A DNA stretch of 64,000 nt from Thalassotalea algicola (GCF_012932965.1 NZ_JABBXH010000003.1:248001-312000); one strand, 5' to 3'. Positions 8,459-18,684 are shown, counted from the first letter of the stretch. Translations and numbers: made by a program. The notes: generated by a model from the letters alone, not told the origin.

Positions 8459-8520
8459 TGCGTTACATCTACTCTACCTGTTTCTTGTTAAGTTACTGAT
8501 ATTTAATGGTTAAGCTTTTT

Positions 8521-8536
8521 TGGCACAAGGCTTGTT
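8521..8536 (+). promoter_or_regulatory. Sigma-54 (RpoN) promoter of glnK-amtB
   Basis: TGGCAC at 8521-8526 and TTGT at 8532-8535, separated by five bases, match the sigma-54 -24/-12 consensus (TGGCAC-N5-TTGC) with one mismatch. The predicted transcription start is near 8547, which gives a leader of about 24 bases to glnK. Confidence 0.8.
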
Positions 8537-8546
8537 TTACTTTTAA

Positions 8547-8909
<363 letters not shown>

Positions 8910-8918
8910 GGGATAATC

Positions 8919-10184
8919 ATGGAACAAAATATTTTTCACCTTCAATATGCAATGGACACATTCTACTTCTTAGTATGTGGTGCATTGGTTATGTGGATGG
9001 CAGCAGGCTTCTCAATGTTGGAAGCAGGCCTTGTTCGTTCAAAAAACACAACAGAAATTTTAACTAAGAATATCGCGTTATATTCCATTTCGTGCATCAT
9101 GTACTTAGTTGTTGGTTACGACATCATGTACGGTGGTGGCGTTTTACTTTCAGGTATCGAAACTGTCGATGCAGACGCTGTACTTAAAGACTTTGCTGCT
9201 CGTGAAGATGGCTTTACTGGTGGTGCAATTTACTCTTCAGCTTCTGACTTCTTCTTCCAAGTAGTATTTGTAGCAACAGCAATGTCTATTGTGTCGGGTG
9301 CAGTAGCAGAGCGAATGAAGCTTTGGGCATTCTTGGCATTTACAGTGGTATTAACTGGTTTCATCTACCCAATGGAAGGTGGCTGGACTTGGGGTGGTAA
9401 CGCTGTATTTGGTTTATACACGTTAGGCGACCTTGGTTTTTCTGACTTTGCAGGTTCTGGTATTGTACATATGGCAGGTGCTGCTGCAGCATTAGCTGGT
9501 GTGTTATTACTAGGTGCTCGTAAAGGCAAATATACTGCTGATGGCCGTGTAAATGCTATCCCAGGTGCAAACTTACCATTAGCTACTTTAGGTACATTTA
9601 TTTTATGGATGGGGTGGTTCGGCTTCAACGGCGGTTCTGTATTGAAACTTGGCGACATCGGTAACTCTCATTCAGTAGCAATGGTATTTTTAAATACTAA
9701 CGCAGCAGCAGCAGGTGGTGCAGTTGCAGCACTAGTGCTTGCGAAAATCTTATTCAAGAAAGCTGACCTTACTATGGCATTGAACGGTGCGTTAGCTGGC
9801 TTAGTTGCTATTACGGCAGAACCTTCAACACCAACAGCATTGCAAGCTACTATCTTCGGTGCGTTAGGTGGTGTTATCGTCGTATTCTCAATTATTGGCT
9901 TAGATAAGCTACGTATTGATGACCCAGTAGGCGCTATCTCTGTGCACGGTGTGGTTGGTTTATTCGGTTTATTATTAGTACCGGTAACTAACACTGGCGC
10001 AAGCTTCTCAGGACAGCTAATTGGAGCGGCAACTATTTTTGGTTGGGTATTCGTCACTAGCTTTATCGTATGGTTTGCACTAAAAGCAACTATGGGAATT
10101 CGTGTTAGTGAAGAAGAAGAGTACGAAGGCGTGGATAAGTCAGACTGTGGCTTGGAAGCATACCCAGAGTTTACTCGCGGCTAA
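8919..10184 (+). CDS. amtB: Ammonium channel/transporter AmtB
   Basis: Inner-membrane ammonium transporter of 421 residues with about 11 membrane helices, gated by GlnK. The pore twin-histidine pair is visible as His184 (GIVHMAGA) and His343 (SVHGVVGLFG). The stretch WMGWFGFNGGS near 230-240 is also a family signature. The N-terminus starts directly with the first membrane segment rather than a cleaved signal peptide, as in some non-enteric Amt proteins. The gene is translated from its own ribosome binding site (GGGGAT) just after glnK. A UUCG-loop terminator follows. Confidence 0.95.
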   Translation: MEQNIFHLQYAMDTFYFLVCGALVMWMAAGFSMLEAGLVRSKNTTEILTKNIALYSISCIMYLVVGYDIMYGGGVLLSGIETVDADAVLKDFAAREDGFTGGAIYSSASDFFFQVVFVATAMSIVSGAVAERMKLWAFLAFTVVLTGFIYPMEGGWTWGGNAVFGLYTLGDLGFSDFAGSGIVHMAGAAAALAGVLLLGARKGKYTADGRVNAIPGANLPLATLGTFILWMGWFGFNGGSVLKLGDIGNSHSVAMVFLNTNAAAAGGAVAALVLAKILFKKADLTMALNGALAGLVAITAEPSTPTALQATIFGALGGVIVVFSIIGLDKLRIDDPVGAISVHGVVGLFGLLLVPVTNTGASFSGQLIGAATIFGWVFVTSFIVWFALKATMGIRVSEEEEYEGVDKSDCGLEAYPEFTRG

Positions 10185-10221
10185 TATTTTCTAATAACAA
10201 GTATAAAAGCTCAACTTATTT

Positions 10222-10247
10222 AAGCAGCCTTCGGGCTGCTTTTTTTG
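10222..10247 (+). terminator. Rho-independent terminator of glnK-amtB
   Basis: The seven-base stem AGCAGCC (10223-10229) / GGCTGCT (10234-10240) is closed by a stable TTCG tetraloop and followed by seven T residues. Confidence 0.9.
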
Positions 10248-10266
10248 TGTTAATATTTAGACATGC

Positions 10267-10302
10267 AAAATATTGATCTATAAAGCATTCAATCAATATT
10301 TT
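10267..10302. repeat. AT-rich inverted repeat upstream of the Dyp peroxidase gene
   Basis: An 11-bp perfect inverted repeat, AAAATATTGAT (10267-10277) and ATCAATATTTT (10292-10302), has a 14-base spacer. It lies about 45 bases before the peroxidase start. It may be an operator for an unidentified regulator. The T-run after the right arm means a weak second terminator is also possible. Confidence 0.45.
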
Positions 10303-10346
10303 TTTGTGTACAATTGGTAAAAACAGTTAATTGGTTAGTAAAGACT

Positions 10347-11270
10347 ATGGCAAGAGAACAATTTGGTATTTGCGCAGAGCCTAATTTACATGGGACATAT
10401 TTAATATTTAATGCGATGGATGATAAAAATGCCTTTATTAGGCAGGCTTTATCCCGCATTCCCACGATGTTTGAACATTATGCTGATCAATTTTCAGAAG
10501 CTAATTTAAATGGTGTAGTCGCAATAGGTGCTAATTTTTGGGATGAGTTTTGTCCTGATGGACGCCCCAAGTTACTTGCGCCATTTCCTATGATGCAAAG
10601 TGATGACCGAATTGCTCCTGCCACGAGTGGTGACTTGTATATCGAAGTACGCAGTGATCGTGCTGATGTCAATCATATTGTGAGCTCCAAAGTCGTAGAG
10701 CTGTTAGGCGATAGCGTTGAGCTTATCGAGCAAACTCGGGCATTTCGCTACTTAGATGGTCGTGACTTAACAGGCTTTGTTGATGGTACTGAAAATCCAC
10801 AAGGTCGTCATCGCCGAGAAGTAGCGCTAGTAAAAGAAGCTGATGATGCTGATTTCTCTGGTGGTAGCTATTTACACATCCAGCGTTATCGTCACAATTT
10901 GAAGCTATGGAGTATGTTGAAAGAAAAAGCTCAGGAAGATATTTTTGGTCGAACAAAGTTAGAAAATGTTGAATATGCTTCGCAGGACAAGCCATTGACA
11001 GCACATACTAAACGTACGGCGCTGAAAGATGACGATGGAAATAGCATCGAAATTTTAAGGCAGAGTATGCCATATGGCGACATGAAAATGCAGGGGCTAT
11101 TTTTTGTGTCATATGGGCGATCACCAGAGCCGTTTACGATTATGCTTAAAAGCATGATTCAAGGTGATAGTGAGGGGCACTTCGACCATATGCTTAAATA
11201 CACTGAGGCTCAAACAGGTGTCGCGTTCTTTGCTCCAAGTTTAAATTTCTTAGCATCTTTAGCTGATTAA
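10347..11270 (+). CDS. Dyp-type heme peroxidase (YfeX-like)
   Basis: Cytoplasmic heme peroxidase of 307 residues. Dyp-type enzymes oxidise varied substrates with H2O2; YfeX-like members are also discussed in heme handling. The family signature GFVDGTENPQG carries the catalytic Asp (about 146). The probable proximal heme ligand is the His in PLTAHTKR (about 220). The Arg in EILRQSMPYG (about 238) fits the distal arginine. No Tat or Sec signal is present. I chose ATG 10347; an in-frame TTG 33 bases upstream would add residues atypical for the family. It ends at a terminator shared with the next gene. Confidence 0.85.
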   Translation: MAREQFGICAEPNLHGTYLIFNAMDDKNAFIRQALSRIPTMFEHYADQFSEANLNGVVAIGANFWDEFCPDGRPKLLAPFPMMQSDDRIAPATSGDLYIEVRSDRADVNHIVSSKVVELLGDSVELIEQTRAFRYLDGRDLTGFVDGTENPQGRHRREVALVKEADDADFSGGSYLHIQRYRHNLKLWSMLKEKAQEDIFGRTKLENVEYASQDKPLTAHTKRTALKDDDGNSIEILRQSMPYGDMKMQGLFFVSYGRSPEPFTIMLKSMIQGDSEGHFDHMLKYTEAQTGVAFFAPSLNFLASLAD

Positions 11271-11284
11271 CTATTTCAATGAAT

Positions 11285-11312
11285 AAAAAAGGGCTGCAAT
11301 TGCAGCCTTTTT
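11285..11312. terminator. Bidirectional terminator
   Basis: The perfect palindrome GGCTGCAATTGCAGCC (11292-11307), flanked by A-runs and T-runs, lies between two convergent genes and can serve both strands. Confidence 0.85.
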
Positions 11313-11340
11313 CATTCTGTCATATACAACTCAAATCGCT

Positions 11341-12171
11341 TTATTTTAATTTGATGCCATTAGGTTCGATAGATATTTTCTTTTGTTTAAGTAAGTGACC
11401 TACTGTGGCCTTAAACGCTTTTTTACTTACGCCAAAAGTTTTGCTGATTTCTTGAGGTGAAGACTTGTCATGTAAAGGACAAAAACCTTCATTGTCTTTT
11501 AAATACGCCAATAATTTATCAGTGAAATCAATCACCTTACCCTTGCCGGCACGAGAAAGGGATAAGTCAATTCGGCCATCCTCTCGAACATTCTTTATAT
11601 AGCCAGTTATTTGCTGGCCAGTAAAAATTTTCTGGTGAACTTCGCTGAAGAAAATTAATCCCCAGTGTTGGTTATTAATAATGGCTTTAAAGCCTAGATC
11701 TGTTTTACCGCCAATGGTTAGGTTTACCGCTTGACCCGCCTCATATTCCGCTGGCCAAATATCAAGATATTTGTCTAATTTGCTTGAAGCAACTAAGCGT
11801 TCTGTACGCTGATCGAGAAAGACATGCACTAAGTAGCGTTTACCTACTTCCATCTTACTATGCTGAAGATTATGTGGAACGAGTAAATCTTTGGGTAAGC
11901 CCCAATCTAAAAATGCGCCAAGTTTATTCACTTGTTTAACATTAAGCGAAGCAAAACCACCTACTTCAACATAAGGTTTGTCGGTTGTAGCAACTAAACG
12001 GTCTAAAGAATCGGTATAAAGAAAAACGTCTACAAGATCATCTAGTTCGCAGTTTTCAGGTACATAGCGATTAGGTAATAAGATTTCGCCAAGTTCACCG
12101 CCATCTAAATAAGCGCCATTAGCCGTGTGCGCTATGACTGGAAGTTCGTTAAATTTACCTATATCGGCCAT
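11341..12171 (-). CDS. CvfB-like S1 RNA-binding protein
   Basis: Protein of 276 residues resembling the CvfB/YitL family: tandem S1-like OB domains followed by a winged-helix domain. The central part has repeated beta-rich S1-type segments (for example GAFLDWGLPKDLLVP near 85-99). A later S1 unit ends DGRIDLSLSR. The C-terminal SPQEISKTFGVSKKAFKATVGHL-type region (written here only in part as ISKTFGVSKKAF) is a winged helix. CvfB affects virulence gene expression in Staphylococcus, but the role in this group is unknown. RNA binding is the safest inference. It is probably monocistronic. Confidence 0.8.
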   Translation of the reverse strand: MADIGKFNELPVIAHTANGAYLDGGELGEILLPNRYVPENCELDDLVDVFLYTDSLDRLVATTDKPYVEVGGFASLNVKQVNKLGAFLDWGLPKDLLVPHNLQHSKMEVGKRYLVHVFLDQRTERLVASSKLDKYLDIWPAEYEAGQAVNLTIGGKTDLGFKAIINNQHWGLIFFSEVHQKIFTGQQITGYIKNVREDGRIDLSLSRAGKGKVIDFTDKLLAYLKDNEGFCPLHDKSSPQEISKTFGVSKKAFKATVGHLLKQKKISIEPNGIKLK

Positions 12172-12223
12172 AATAATCTGTTTGTTTGAAATTTGCCGCT
12201 ATTTTAACTGACTTGAGTGATGA

Positions 12224-12685
12224 TTACGACGACTGATCTTGAGCGTTGAGTGCATTAGTTTTCGCTTGCATGTACTCATTGTGACGAAGGTGGAGCAAAT
12301 CAGCTATTTTACGAATAATATGTTGTTCAACGGCAGCAAGTTCACCATCTGCTAAAGCCAGTTGCCAGAGAATCTCAACCATATGAACTTTTTGCTCAGG
12401 ACTGTATTGCTTATTTATCGTTGAGGTAAAACGGTAAAAATCATTGGCGTTTTCACTTAATTCGATGGCAGCATTGATTAAATCATCTACTTCAATAGGT
12501 GTTAAAGGAAAGTGTTTTGTCAGCACGGTTGCTACATGTTGTTGCTCTTCATTGGTAATTAAACCGTCTGCTTTCATTACCTCGACAAGTAAAACCGCAC
12601 AGGCAATATCCAAGCTTAATTCATCAGAACTTACTTGTTCATTGGCTAAGATATCATCAAAAAATCGTTGTATTTTATTCAGCAT
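12224..12685 (-). CDS. TerB family protein
   Basis: Cytoplasmic helical protein of 153 residues with a TerB-type tellurite-resistance domain. The acidic helix pair VEVMKADGLITNEE (about 34-47) and LALADGELAAVEQ (about 108-120) form the conserved pseudo-repeat that may bind metal. No other ter gene lies nearby, so this is a stand-alone TerB-like protein as is common in Alteromonadales. Tellurite resistance should not be assumed. It lies 52 bases upstream of the CvfB-like gene on the same strand, so the two may be co-transcribed. Confidence 0.8.
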   Translation of the reverse strand: MLNKIQRFFDDILANEQVSSDELSLDIACAVLLVEVMKADGLITNEEQQHVATVLTKHFPLTPIEVDDLINAAIELSENANDFYRFTSTINKQYSPEQKVHMVEILWQLALADGELAAVEQHIIRKIADLLHLRHNEYMQAKTNALNAQDQSS

Positions 12686-12836
12686 AGCGTATTTGGCATA
12701 ACTTCAGGTATTACAGAGTGATTAATGATGATAGTAATCGCTTAGCTGATGATGGCAAGTAAATTAATGTCATTTAATGTGTCGACGTTTTTCATCAGCA
12801 TTGATAATTGCTATTTAACCGCTAGCTGATTATCAT

Positions 12837-14003
12837 ATGACAACGCTGTCAATTGAAGGTTTAATAAGTGTTCCTATGGTTACATCAGCACCAGAGAAAA
12901 AGCGGTTATTATCAGTAGATGCCTTACGTGGTTTCGATATGTTTTGGATTATGGGGGCGGAAGGCTTTTTTGCAGCTTTGTTCATTATTACAGGGTGGTC
13001 AGTATTCGAGATTTTTGATCATCAAATGAAGCATGCTGTTTGGCATGGATTTACGGCCTATGATTTAATTTTCCCGCTGTTTATATTTCTTTCAGGCGTA
13101 AGTATAGGATTGGCAGCTAAGCCTATTAAGCACTATAGCGCCGATAAGCGAGCTGGTTTATATCGACATGCTTTTACGCGGTTATCGTTATTGATATTAC
13201 TGGGTATTGTATACAACCATGGTTGGGGAGTTGGAATTCCTGCCGATATTGACCAAATTCGCTATGTTAGTGTTTTAGGGAGGATTGGCATTGCCTGGTT
13301 TGTTGCGATTATGTTGGTTTGGCATTTGTCGATAAAAAACCAATGGCTAATTTCAATATCAATTTTATTGGGTTATTGGCTATTACTTGAATGTGTCACC
13401 TTAGGCCAGTTTGGCGGTGGGAATTATAGCCCTGACTTAGCGCTAAATGTATGGTTTGATCAGCATATGTTGCCTGGCATCACTTACCGCAATGCACCAA
13501 TGGATCCCGAAGGCATTCTTTCAAATCTTCCGTCTATTGTTAATGCTATGGCTGGCGTATTTGTCGGTCGCTATATCAAAGCTACACAGCATCAAGCACA
13601 ACGACTTTTTGTTCATCTATTTGCTGCAGGTATCTTAATTTTGGTAGTTGGTTATTTATGGGGCAGAATCATGCCAATAAATAAAAGCTTATGGACCAGC
13701 AGTTTTACTTTAATAACTATTGGCTATAGTACGTTGTTACTTGCTTTGTTTTATTTAGTCATTGATGTATGGCGAATCCAAACTTGGGCCAAAATTTTTG
13801 CTGTAATTGGTATGAATTCAATTGTTATATATTTAAGTACCAGCATTTTTAATTGGCAATATTTGGCTAACAGCATCTTTGGAGGGCTGGTAAGTTCAGT
13901 ACCAGAAGGGTGGAGTAGTTTGTTATTAATTGCTGCAACACTATTGTTACAGTGGTTGTTCTTGAATTGGTTATATAAACGAAATATTTTTATAAAAGTT
14001 TAA
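12837..14003 (+). CDS. NagX-like membrane protein (heparan-alpha-glucosaminide N-acetyltransferase family)
   Basis: Integral membrane protein of 388 residues with about ten hydrophobic segments. The N-terminal LLSVDALRGFDMFWIMGAE (24-42) is the hallmark of the DUF5009/HGSNAT-type family. In marine gammaproteobacteria related proteins (NagX) sit in N-acetylglucosamine and chitin use clusters, but no such genes flank this copy. A transmembrane acyl or sugar role is therefore inferred from family only. The start is uncertain: ATG 12837 has no clear ribosome binding site, and Met14 (12876) is an alternative. Confidence 0.75.
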   Translation: MTTLSIEGLISVPMVTSAPEKKRLLSVDALRGFDMFWIMGAEGFFAALFIITGWSVFEIFDHQMKHAVWHGFTAYDLIFPLFIFLSGVSIGLAAKPIKHYSADKRAGLYRHAFTRLSLLILLGIVYNHGWGVGIPADIDQIRYVSVLGRIGIAWFVAIMLVWHLSIKNQWLISISILLGYWLLLECVTLGQFGGGNYSPDLALNVWFDQHMLPGITYRNAPMDPEGILSNLPSIVNAMAGVFVGRYIKATQHQAQRLFVHLFAAGILILVVGYLWGRIMPINKSLWTSSFTLITIGYSTLLLALFYLVIDVWRIQTWAKIFAVIGMNSIVIYLSTSIFNWQYLANSIFGGLVSSVPEGWSSLLLIAATLLLQWLFLNWLYKRNIFIKV

Positions 14004-14057
14004 TAGTTGGTAAATTTCACCAAGAAGAATCTTGATAATAAAATTTGTGCTTAAAAT

Positions 14058-14083
14058 AAAGCTGCCTGTGTGCAGCTTTTTTG
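14058..14083 (+). terminator. Rho-independent terminator after the NagX-like gene
   Basis: The stem AAAGCTGC (14058-14065) / GCAGCTTT (14072-14079) has a six-base loop and a following T-run. Confidence 0.8.
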
Positions 14084-14267
14084 TTTTTTAATCCTTTGTT
14101 ATTAAAGAAAAAATAATGTTTTCTTATTTTTTTTGTGCTTTTGTGCATAGTCGGCGCGTATTTTGTAATAACCGTTTACATCTTTCACCATTTTTATTGC
14201 TAATAATTCGTTAACATTTACAAATATTAATAAGTGTTACGTGTTTTACACAATTGAGGACAGCGCA

Positions 14268-15464
14268 GTGACAAGGAAAAAACAAATAATTGTACCTATT
14301 ATCGTTCTGCTTACCGGTATTTTAGTTTTTGTTGCTCTATCGAGTATGAAAAAACCACCTGCAGAAAAACCTAAAGTAGATAACACACCTATTGTTGCAG
14401 TAGAACCAGTTTCAGTTGGTACTATGCACTTAACCGTAGGTTCTTACGGTGTAGTTAAACCTAAATATGAAACCGAACTTGTAGCACAAGTTAATGGTCA
14501 AATAGTTGAGCTTTCGGAAACATTTGTTCGAGGCGGTTTCGTTTCTAAAGGGCAATTGTTAGCGAGAATCGATCCGAATGATTATGAGGCGGCGCTTATC
14601 GATGCCGAAGCAAGTTTGGCTTCTGCTATTGCTTCGTTAGAAACTGAACGAGCGCAAGGTAAAGTGGCTGAACGCGAGTGGAAGCGTATCACTGATGCCT
14701 CTCCGACTGAACTTAGCTTACGTAAACCTCAGCTAGCTCAAGAGTTAGCTCGTGTAAAGGCGGCTGAAGCGACAGTTTTAAGAGCTAAACGTAATTTGGA
14801 GCGTACTGAAATCAGGGCGCCTTATGATTCAATGATTGAATCGCGCACAATTGGTTTAGGTTCTTACGTTGGCACTGGTAGTCAAATAGGTAAGTTATTG
14901 GGTACAGATATCGCCGAAGTTCGTTTGCCTGTTGCGGATAACCAATTGAAGTTCCTAGAGCAGCACGGTGAAAATGCCTCGGTTTCACTTAAAGGTGTAT
15001 TTGCTGGCAATGAGATTAATTGGAATGCAACGGTTGCTCGCAGTGAGGGTGTAGTTGATAACAAAAGTCGTATGAGCTACTTAGTTGCTCAAATTAATGA
15101 CCCATACAACCTTAACAATAGTGACAAGCAACCGTTACGTTTCGGTTCGTACGTAAATGCAGAAATTTACGGCATCACTTTAACACAAGCTACTTCAGTA
15201 GCTCGCTACTTAATAGAAAATGGCCGTATTGCGGTATTAGATAATGATTCGAAATTACGTTATGTAGCCGTTGATGTTGCTCGTCAAGATGGTGCAAACG
15301 TTATTGTTTCTGGCGGTTTGCATGAAGGTGACCGCATCATCGTATCAGCATTGGATTATCCTGTTGATGGTATGAGCTTGGCTTTGGAAGGCGCTAAATC
15401 ACAAGAAGATACAGACCCAGAAGCAACAAAAGCTGAGACGCAAGTTGCGAGTGTAGGGGAGTAG
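14268..15464 (+). CDS. RND efflux periplasmic adaptor subunit (first pump)
   Basis: Membrane fusion protein of 398 residues that links an RND permease to an outer-membrane channel. An N-terminal membrane anchor (about 8-27) is followed by a lipoyl half-motif, a coiled-coil hairpin (about 95-175), the second lipoyl half (ERTEIRAPYDSMIESR) and beta-barrel domains. I chose GTG 14268 because GAGGA lies seven bases upstream; the longer frame from GTG 14241 lacks a ribosome binding site. The permease gene begins 4 bases after its stop. No outer-membrane factor gene is nearby, so TolC or another channel must be supplied elsewhere. The substrate is unknown. Confidence 0.85.
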   Translation: MTRKKQIIVPIIVLLTGILVFVALSSMKKPPAEKPKVDNTPIVAVEPVSVGTMHLTVGSYGVVKPKYETELVAQVNGQIVELSETFVRGGFVSKGQLLARIDPNDYEAALIDAEASLASAIASLETERAQGKVAEREWKRITDASPTELSLRKPQLAQELARVKAAEATVLRAKRNLERTEIRAPYDSMIESRTIGLGSYVGTGSQIGKLLGTDIAEVRLPVADNQLKFLEQHGENASVSLKGVFAGNEINWNATVARSEGVVDNKSRMSYLVAQINDPYNLNNSDKQPLRFGSYVNAEIYGITLTQATSVARYLIENGRIAVLDNDSKLRYVAVDVARQDGANVIVSGGLHEGDRIIVSALDYPVDGMSLALEGAKSQEDTDPEATKAETQVASVGE

Positions 15465-15468
15465 TATC

Positions 15469-18400
15469 ATGTCACAGTATACTGAAGAACAAATCGCAGA
15501 TACGCATAAAGGCATTATTGCCTGGTTTGCTCGCAACTCTGTTGCAGCAAACTTGTTGATGGTGTTCATTTTAATTGGTGGTTTGTTAACAGCTGGCACC
15601 ATTAGTAAACAAATGTTCCCACAAATTAAAAGTAACTGGATTTCATTTGGGGCTGTCTACCCTGGTGCTGCACCGCAAGAAGTCGAAGAAGGAATTACAA
15701 TCAAGGTAGAAGAAGCGTTAGAGTCTGTTCAAGGCTTAGATCGCGTTATTACCTATTCAAATCGTAACCGTGCGCATGGCTGGTTTAGAGTCGATGAAAC
15801 TTATGATCCACTAGTCGTTCTTGACGAAGTGAAATCACAAATTGACTCGATACCAAGCTTTCCTGATGGTATGGAACGTATAAAAGTTGAGCGAGAGCAA
15901 TACCGTCAAGAAGTCATGTACATTAGCTTGTATGGTGACCTTACGTTTAAAGAATTAAAAGCTCTAGGTAAGAAAATTCATGATGAAATTCAGCAATTAC
16001 CATTGATTAATATTTCAGAATTTTTTGGTGGCTTAGATTACGAAATTTCAGTTGAAGTCAGTAAAGACAAACTGCGTGAATACGGTTTAAGTTTTAATGA
16101 TGTTGCGCGGGCAATTCGCAGCTATTCTCGTAATATGTCTGCTGGTCAAATTCGTGCTGAAAATGGCTATATTAATTTGCGTGTTGAAAACCAAGCGTAT
16201 CGTGGCCATGAGTTCGAGCAAATCCCAGTGGTTACCTTGGCTGATGGTACTAAAATTTTCTTAAGTGATATTGCGACAATAGATGATGGCTTTGAAGAAG
16301 GCATGCAATATTCAAAATTTAACGGGAAAAATTCTGTAACCTTTTTCGTTGGCGCGGCAGGTGAACAAAGCATTACTAGCGTTGCCAGAGTAATGAACGA
16401 ATTTGTTGAGCGTAAACAAAAAGAATTACCAGCCAGTGTTAAATTGGAAACATGGGTAGATTTAACTTACTACCTTGAAGGTCGTCTAGACATGATGTTA
16501 GACAACATGAAAAGCGGTGCTGTCCTTGTATTCTTAATGTTAGCGCTGTTTTTACGTATTCGTTTAGCGTTTTGGGTAATGATGGGCTTACCAGTTTGTT
16601 TCTTAGGTACGCTTTTAGTTATGCCGATGGAGTTTGTGAATGTCACCATTAATATCATGAGCTTGTTTGCCTTCATCTTAGTCTTAGGTATCGTCGTTGA
16701 TGATGCAATCGTGATGGGAGAAAGTGCTCATGCTGAAATTGAAGATAAAGGACATTCAGCAGAAAGCGTTATTCGTGGTGTGAAACGTGTTGCTATGCCT
16801 GCTACATTTGGTGTTTTAACCACCATTGCAGCGTTTGTTCCATTAGTATTAGGTGATGGCCCTGAATCAGCATTTGGTCAATCCATCGGTTTCGTTGTTA
16901 TCTTTTGTTTATTATTCTCATTGGTGGAATCTAAGTTAATTTTACCCGCGCATTTAATCAGCATGAAGATTAAACCGGATAACCCTAAAAACCCTATGCA
17001 CCGTATTCGTAGCGCGATAGACAGTGGTATGAAATACACTATTGAAAACTACTACCGTCCAACGCTGACAACCCTCTTAAATTACCGCTATGGCGTAATG
17101 ATGTTTTTTGTCAGTATCTTATTAGTTAGTGCAGGGTTATATGCTGGTGGGCTAGTACGCTTTATTGGCCAACCTAAAGTACCTCATGACTTTCCTCGTA
17201 TATCGATTGAAATGAATACCGACACTGCTGAAAGTGCAACATTAAATACAGTGTTAAAGGTAGAGCGCATTATAAAACAAGTAGATAAAGACATTGAGCA
17301 AGAATTTGGTCAACCAATGATTGCTGATATGCAAGTAGATTTACGCAGCCGTATCAGTGCTCGTATCATGGTTAAATTGGTTGAACCAGAGTTTCGCCCA
17401 ATGAATACCTTTGAATTGTCAGACAGGTGGCGTGAAGCTATTCCTAGTTTGCCAGGTGTTAAACAGTTCTCAATTGATGACAACTTATTTGGTGGTGGAC
17501 GAGAAGATGGCGATATAAGCTTTAGATTAGAAAGCCAAAATGACGAGCAGTTATTAGCAGCAGCCAAAGAGTTAAAGGCTAAACTTAATAGCTTGAAAGG
17601 TGTTGGTGATGTTAATGATAGTCGTCAAACGAGTGCAAAAGAGGTGCAATTTACCCTTAAGCCGCTAGCGTACAGTTTGGAGTTAACATTGTCGGATATC
17701 GCTTCACAAGTTGGCTTTAGTTTTTATGGCCTAGAAGCACAGCGAATCTTACGTGATAGTGAAGAAGTTAAAGTAATGGTTCGTTACCCGCTTGAGCAGC
17801 GCAGTGCCGTCGGCCATGTAGAAGATGTTATGATCCAAGCGCCTAATGGAGCAGAACTACCGCTATCTGAACTTGCTGAAATTAGCTTAGTTGACGGAGT
17901 TACTAGCATTCGACGTGAAAATGGTAATCGCACAATTAATGTTTGGGCGAGTATTGATGCTGCACAAATAGAACCTTATGAAGTAACCAAGGAAGTTCGT
18001 GATAACTTTGTTCCTGAGTTACTGCGTAAGTATCCACAAGTGAAAAGTGAAGTTTCAGGCCGTATTCAAGAAGAAATGGAAGGTCAAGCTAAACAGTTAA
18101 GAGACTTTGTTTTATCGTTAATGGTAATTTATACATTGCTAGCCGTGCCGTTGAAATCATATTCACAACCGCTAATGATCATGTCTGTAATCCCTTTTGG
18201 TATTGTTGGAGCCATGATTGGCCACATGATTCTAGGTATGGATCTTAATGCGCTTTCGATGTTTGGTATTATTGCTGCCGCAGGTGTGGTGATAAATGAT
18301 TCCTTAGTGATGGTCGATTATGTCAATAACTCACGAAAAGAAGGCATGGCGTTAAAAGATGCTGTGATTTATTCAGGTTGTCGCCGCTTTAGGGCAATTA

Positions 18401-18648
18401 TGCTGACCTCTATTACGACGTTTATTGGCTTAGTGCCAATCTTGATGGAAACGAGTATGCAGGCGAAAATGGTTATTCCAATGGCTGTATCTCTAGCGTT
18501 TGGCGTGTTATTTGCCACTATAGTTACATTGGTGATGATCCCATCATTATATTTAGTAATGGAAGATATTCGTGGCTTATTCAAGCGTAAGAAGAAAATG
18601 AAAGATGATCAGGATTTAACACAGGCAAAACCGCTTGAAGTAAATTAA
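15469..18648 (+). CDS. RND efflux permease (first pump)
   Basis: Inner-membrane proton-driven exporter of 1059 residues, the usual size for the AcrB-like RND superfamily. It has twelve expected membrane helices and two large periplasmic loops. In the fourth helix region the pair Asp411-Asp412 (VVDDAIVMGES) matches the proton-relay aspartates of AcrB. The second half carries the equivalent helix with VVINDSLVMVDYVN. It forms an operon with the adaptor gene upstream and ends at a strong terminator. It belongs to the broad drug/hydrophobic compound branch rather than the metal branch; the exact substrate cannot be told. Confidence 0.9.
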   Translation: MSQYTEEQIADTHKGIIAWFARNSVAANLLMVFILIGGLLTAGTISKQMFPQIKSNWISFGAVYPGAAPQEVEEGITIKVEEALESVQGLDRVITYSNRNRAHGWFRVDETYDPLVVLDEVKSQIDSIPSFPDGMERIKVEREQYRQEVMYISLYGDLTFKELKALGKKIHDEIQQLPLINISEFFGGLDYEISVEVSKDKLREYGLSFNDVARAIRSYSRNMSAGQIRAENGYINLRVENQAYRGHEFEQIPVVTLADGTKIFLSDIATIDDGFEEGMQYSKFNGKNSVTFFVGAAGEQSITSVARVMNEFVERKQKELPASVKLETWVDLTYYLEGRLDMMLDNMKSGAVLVFLMLALFLRIRLAFWVMMGLPVCFLGTLLVMPMEFVNVTINIMSLFAFILVLGIVVDDAIVMGESAHAEIEDKGHSAESVIRGVKRVAMPATFGVLTTIAAFVPLVLGDGPESAFGQSIGFVVIFCLLFSLVESKLILPAHLISMKIKPDNPKNPMHRIRSAIDSGMKYTIENYYRPTLTTLLNYRYGVMMFFVSILLVSAGLYAGGLVRFIGQPKVPHDFPRISIEMNTDTAESATLNTVLKVERIIKQVDKDIEQEFGQPMIADMQVDLRSRISARIMVKLVEPEFRPMNTFELSDRWREAIPSLPGVKQFSIDDNLFGGGREDGDISFRLESQNDEQLLAAAKELKAKLNSLKGVGDVNDSRQTSAKEVQFTLKPLAYSLELTLSDIASQVGFSFYGLEAQRILRDSEEVKVMVRYPLEQRSAVGHVEDVMIQAPNGAELPLSELAEISLVDGVTSIRRENGNRTINVWASIDAAQIEPYEVTKEVRDNFVPELLRKYPQVKSEVSGRIQEEMEGQAKQLRDFVLSLMVIYTLLAVPLKSYSQPLMIMSVIPFGIVGAMIGHMILGMDLNALSMFGIIAAAGVVINDSLVMVDYVNNSRKEGMALKDAVIYSGCRRFRAIMLTSITTFIGLVPILMETSMQAKMVIPMAVSLAFGVLFATIVTLVMIPSLYLVMEDIRGLFKRKKKMKDDQDLTQAKPLEVN

Positions 18649-18684
18649 ATAAATCAATCACTTCTATAGTAAAAGAAGAAAAGG

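Noticed and set aside
9365-10057. Two long open frames antisense to amtB
   Set aside because: They are proline- and alanine-rich shadows of a conserved transporter gene, with no ribosome binding site or family match.
12224-12685. Tellurite resistance operon
   Set aside because: Only a single TerB-like protein is present, without other ter genes.
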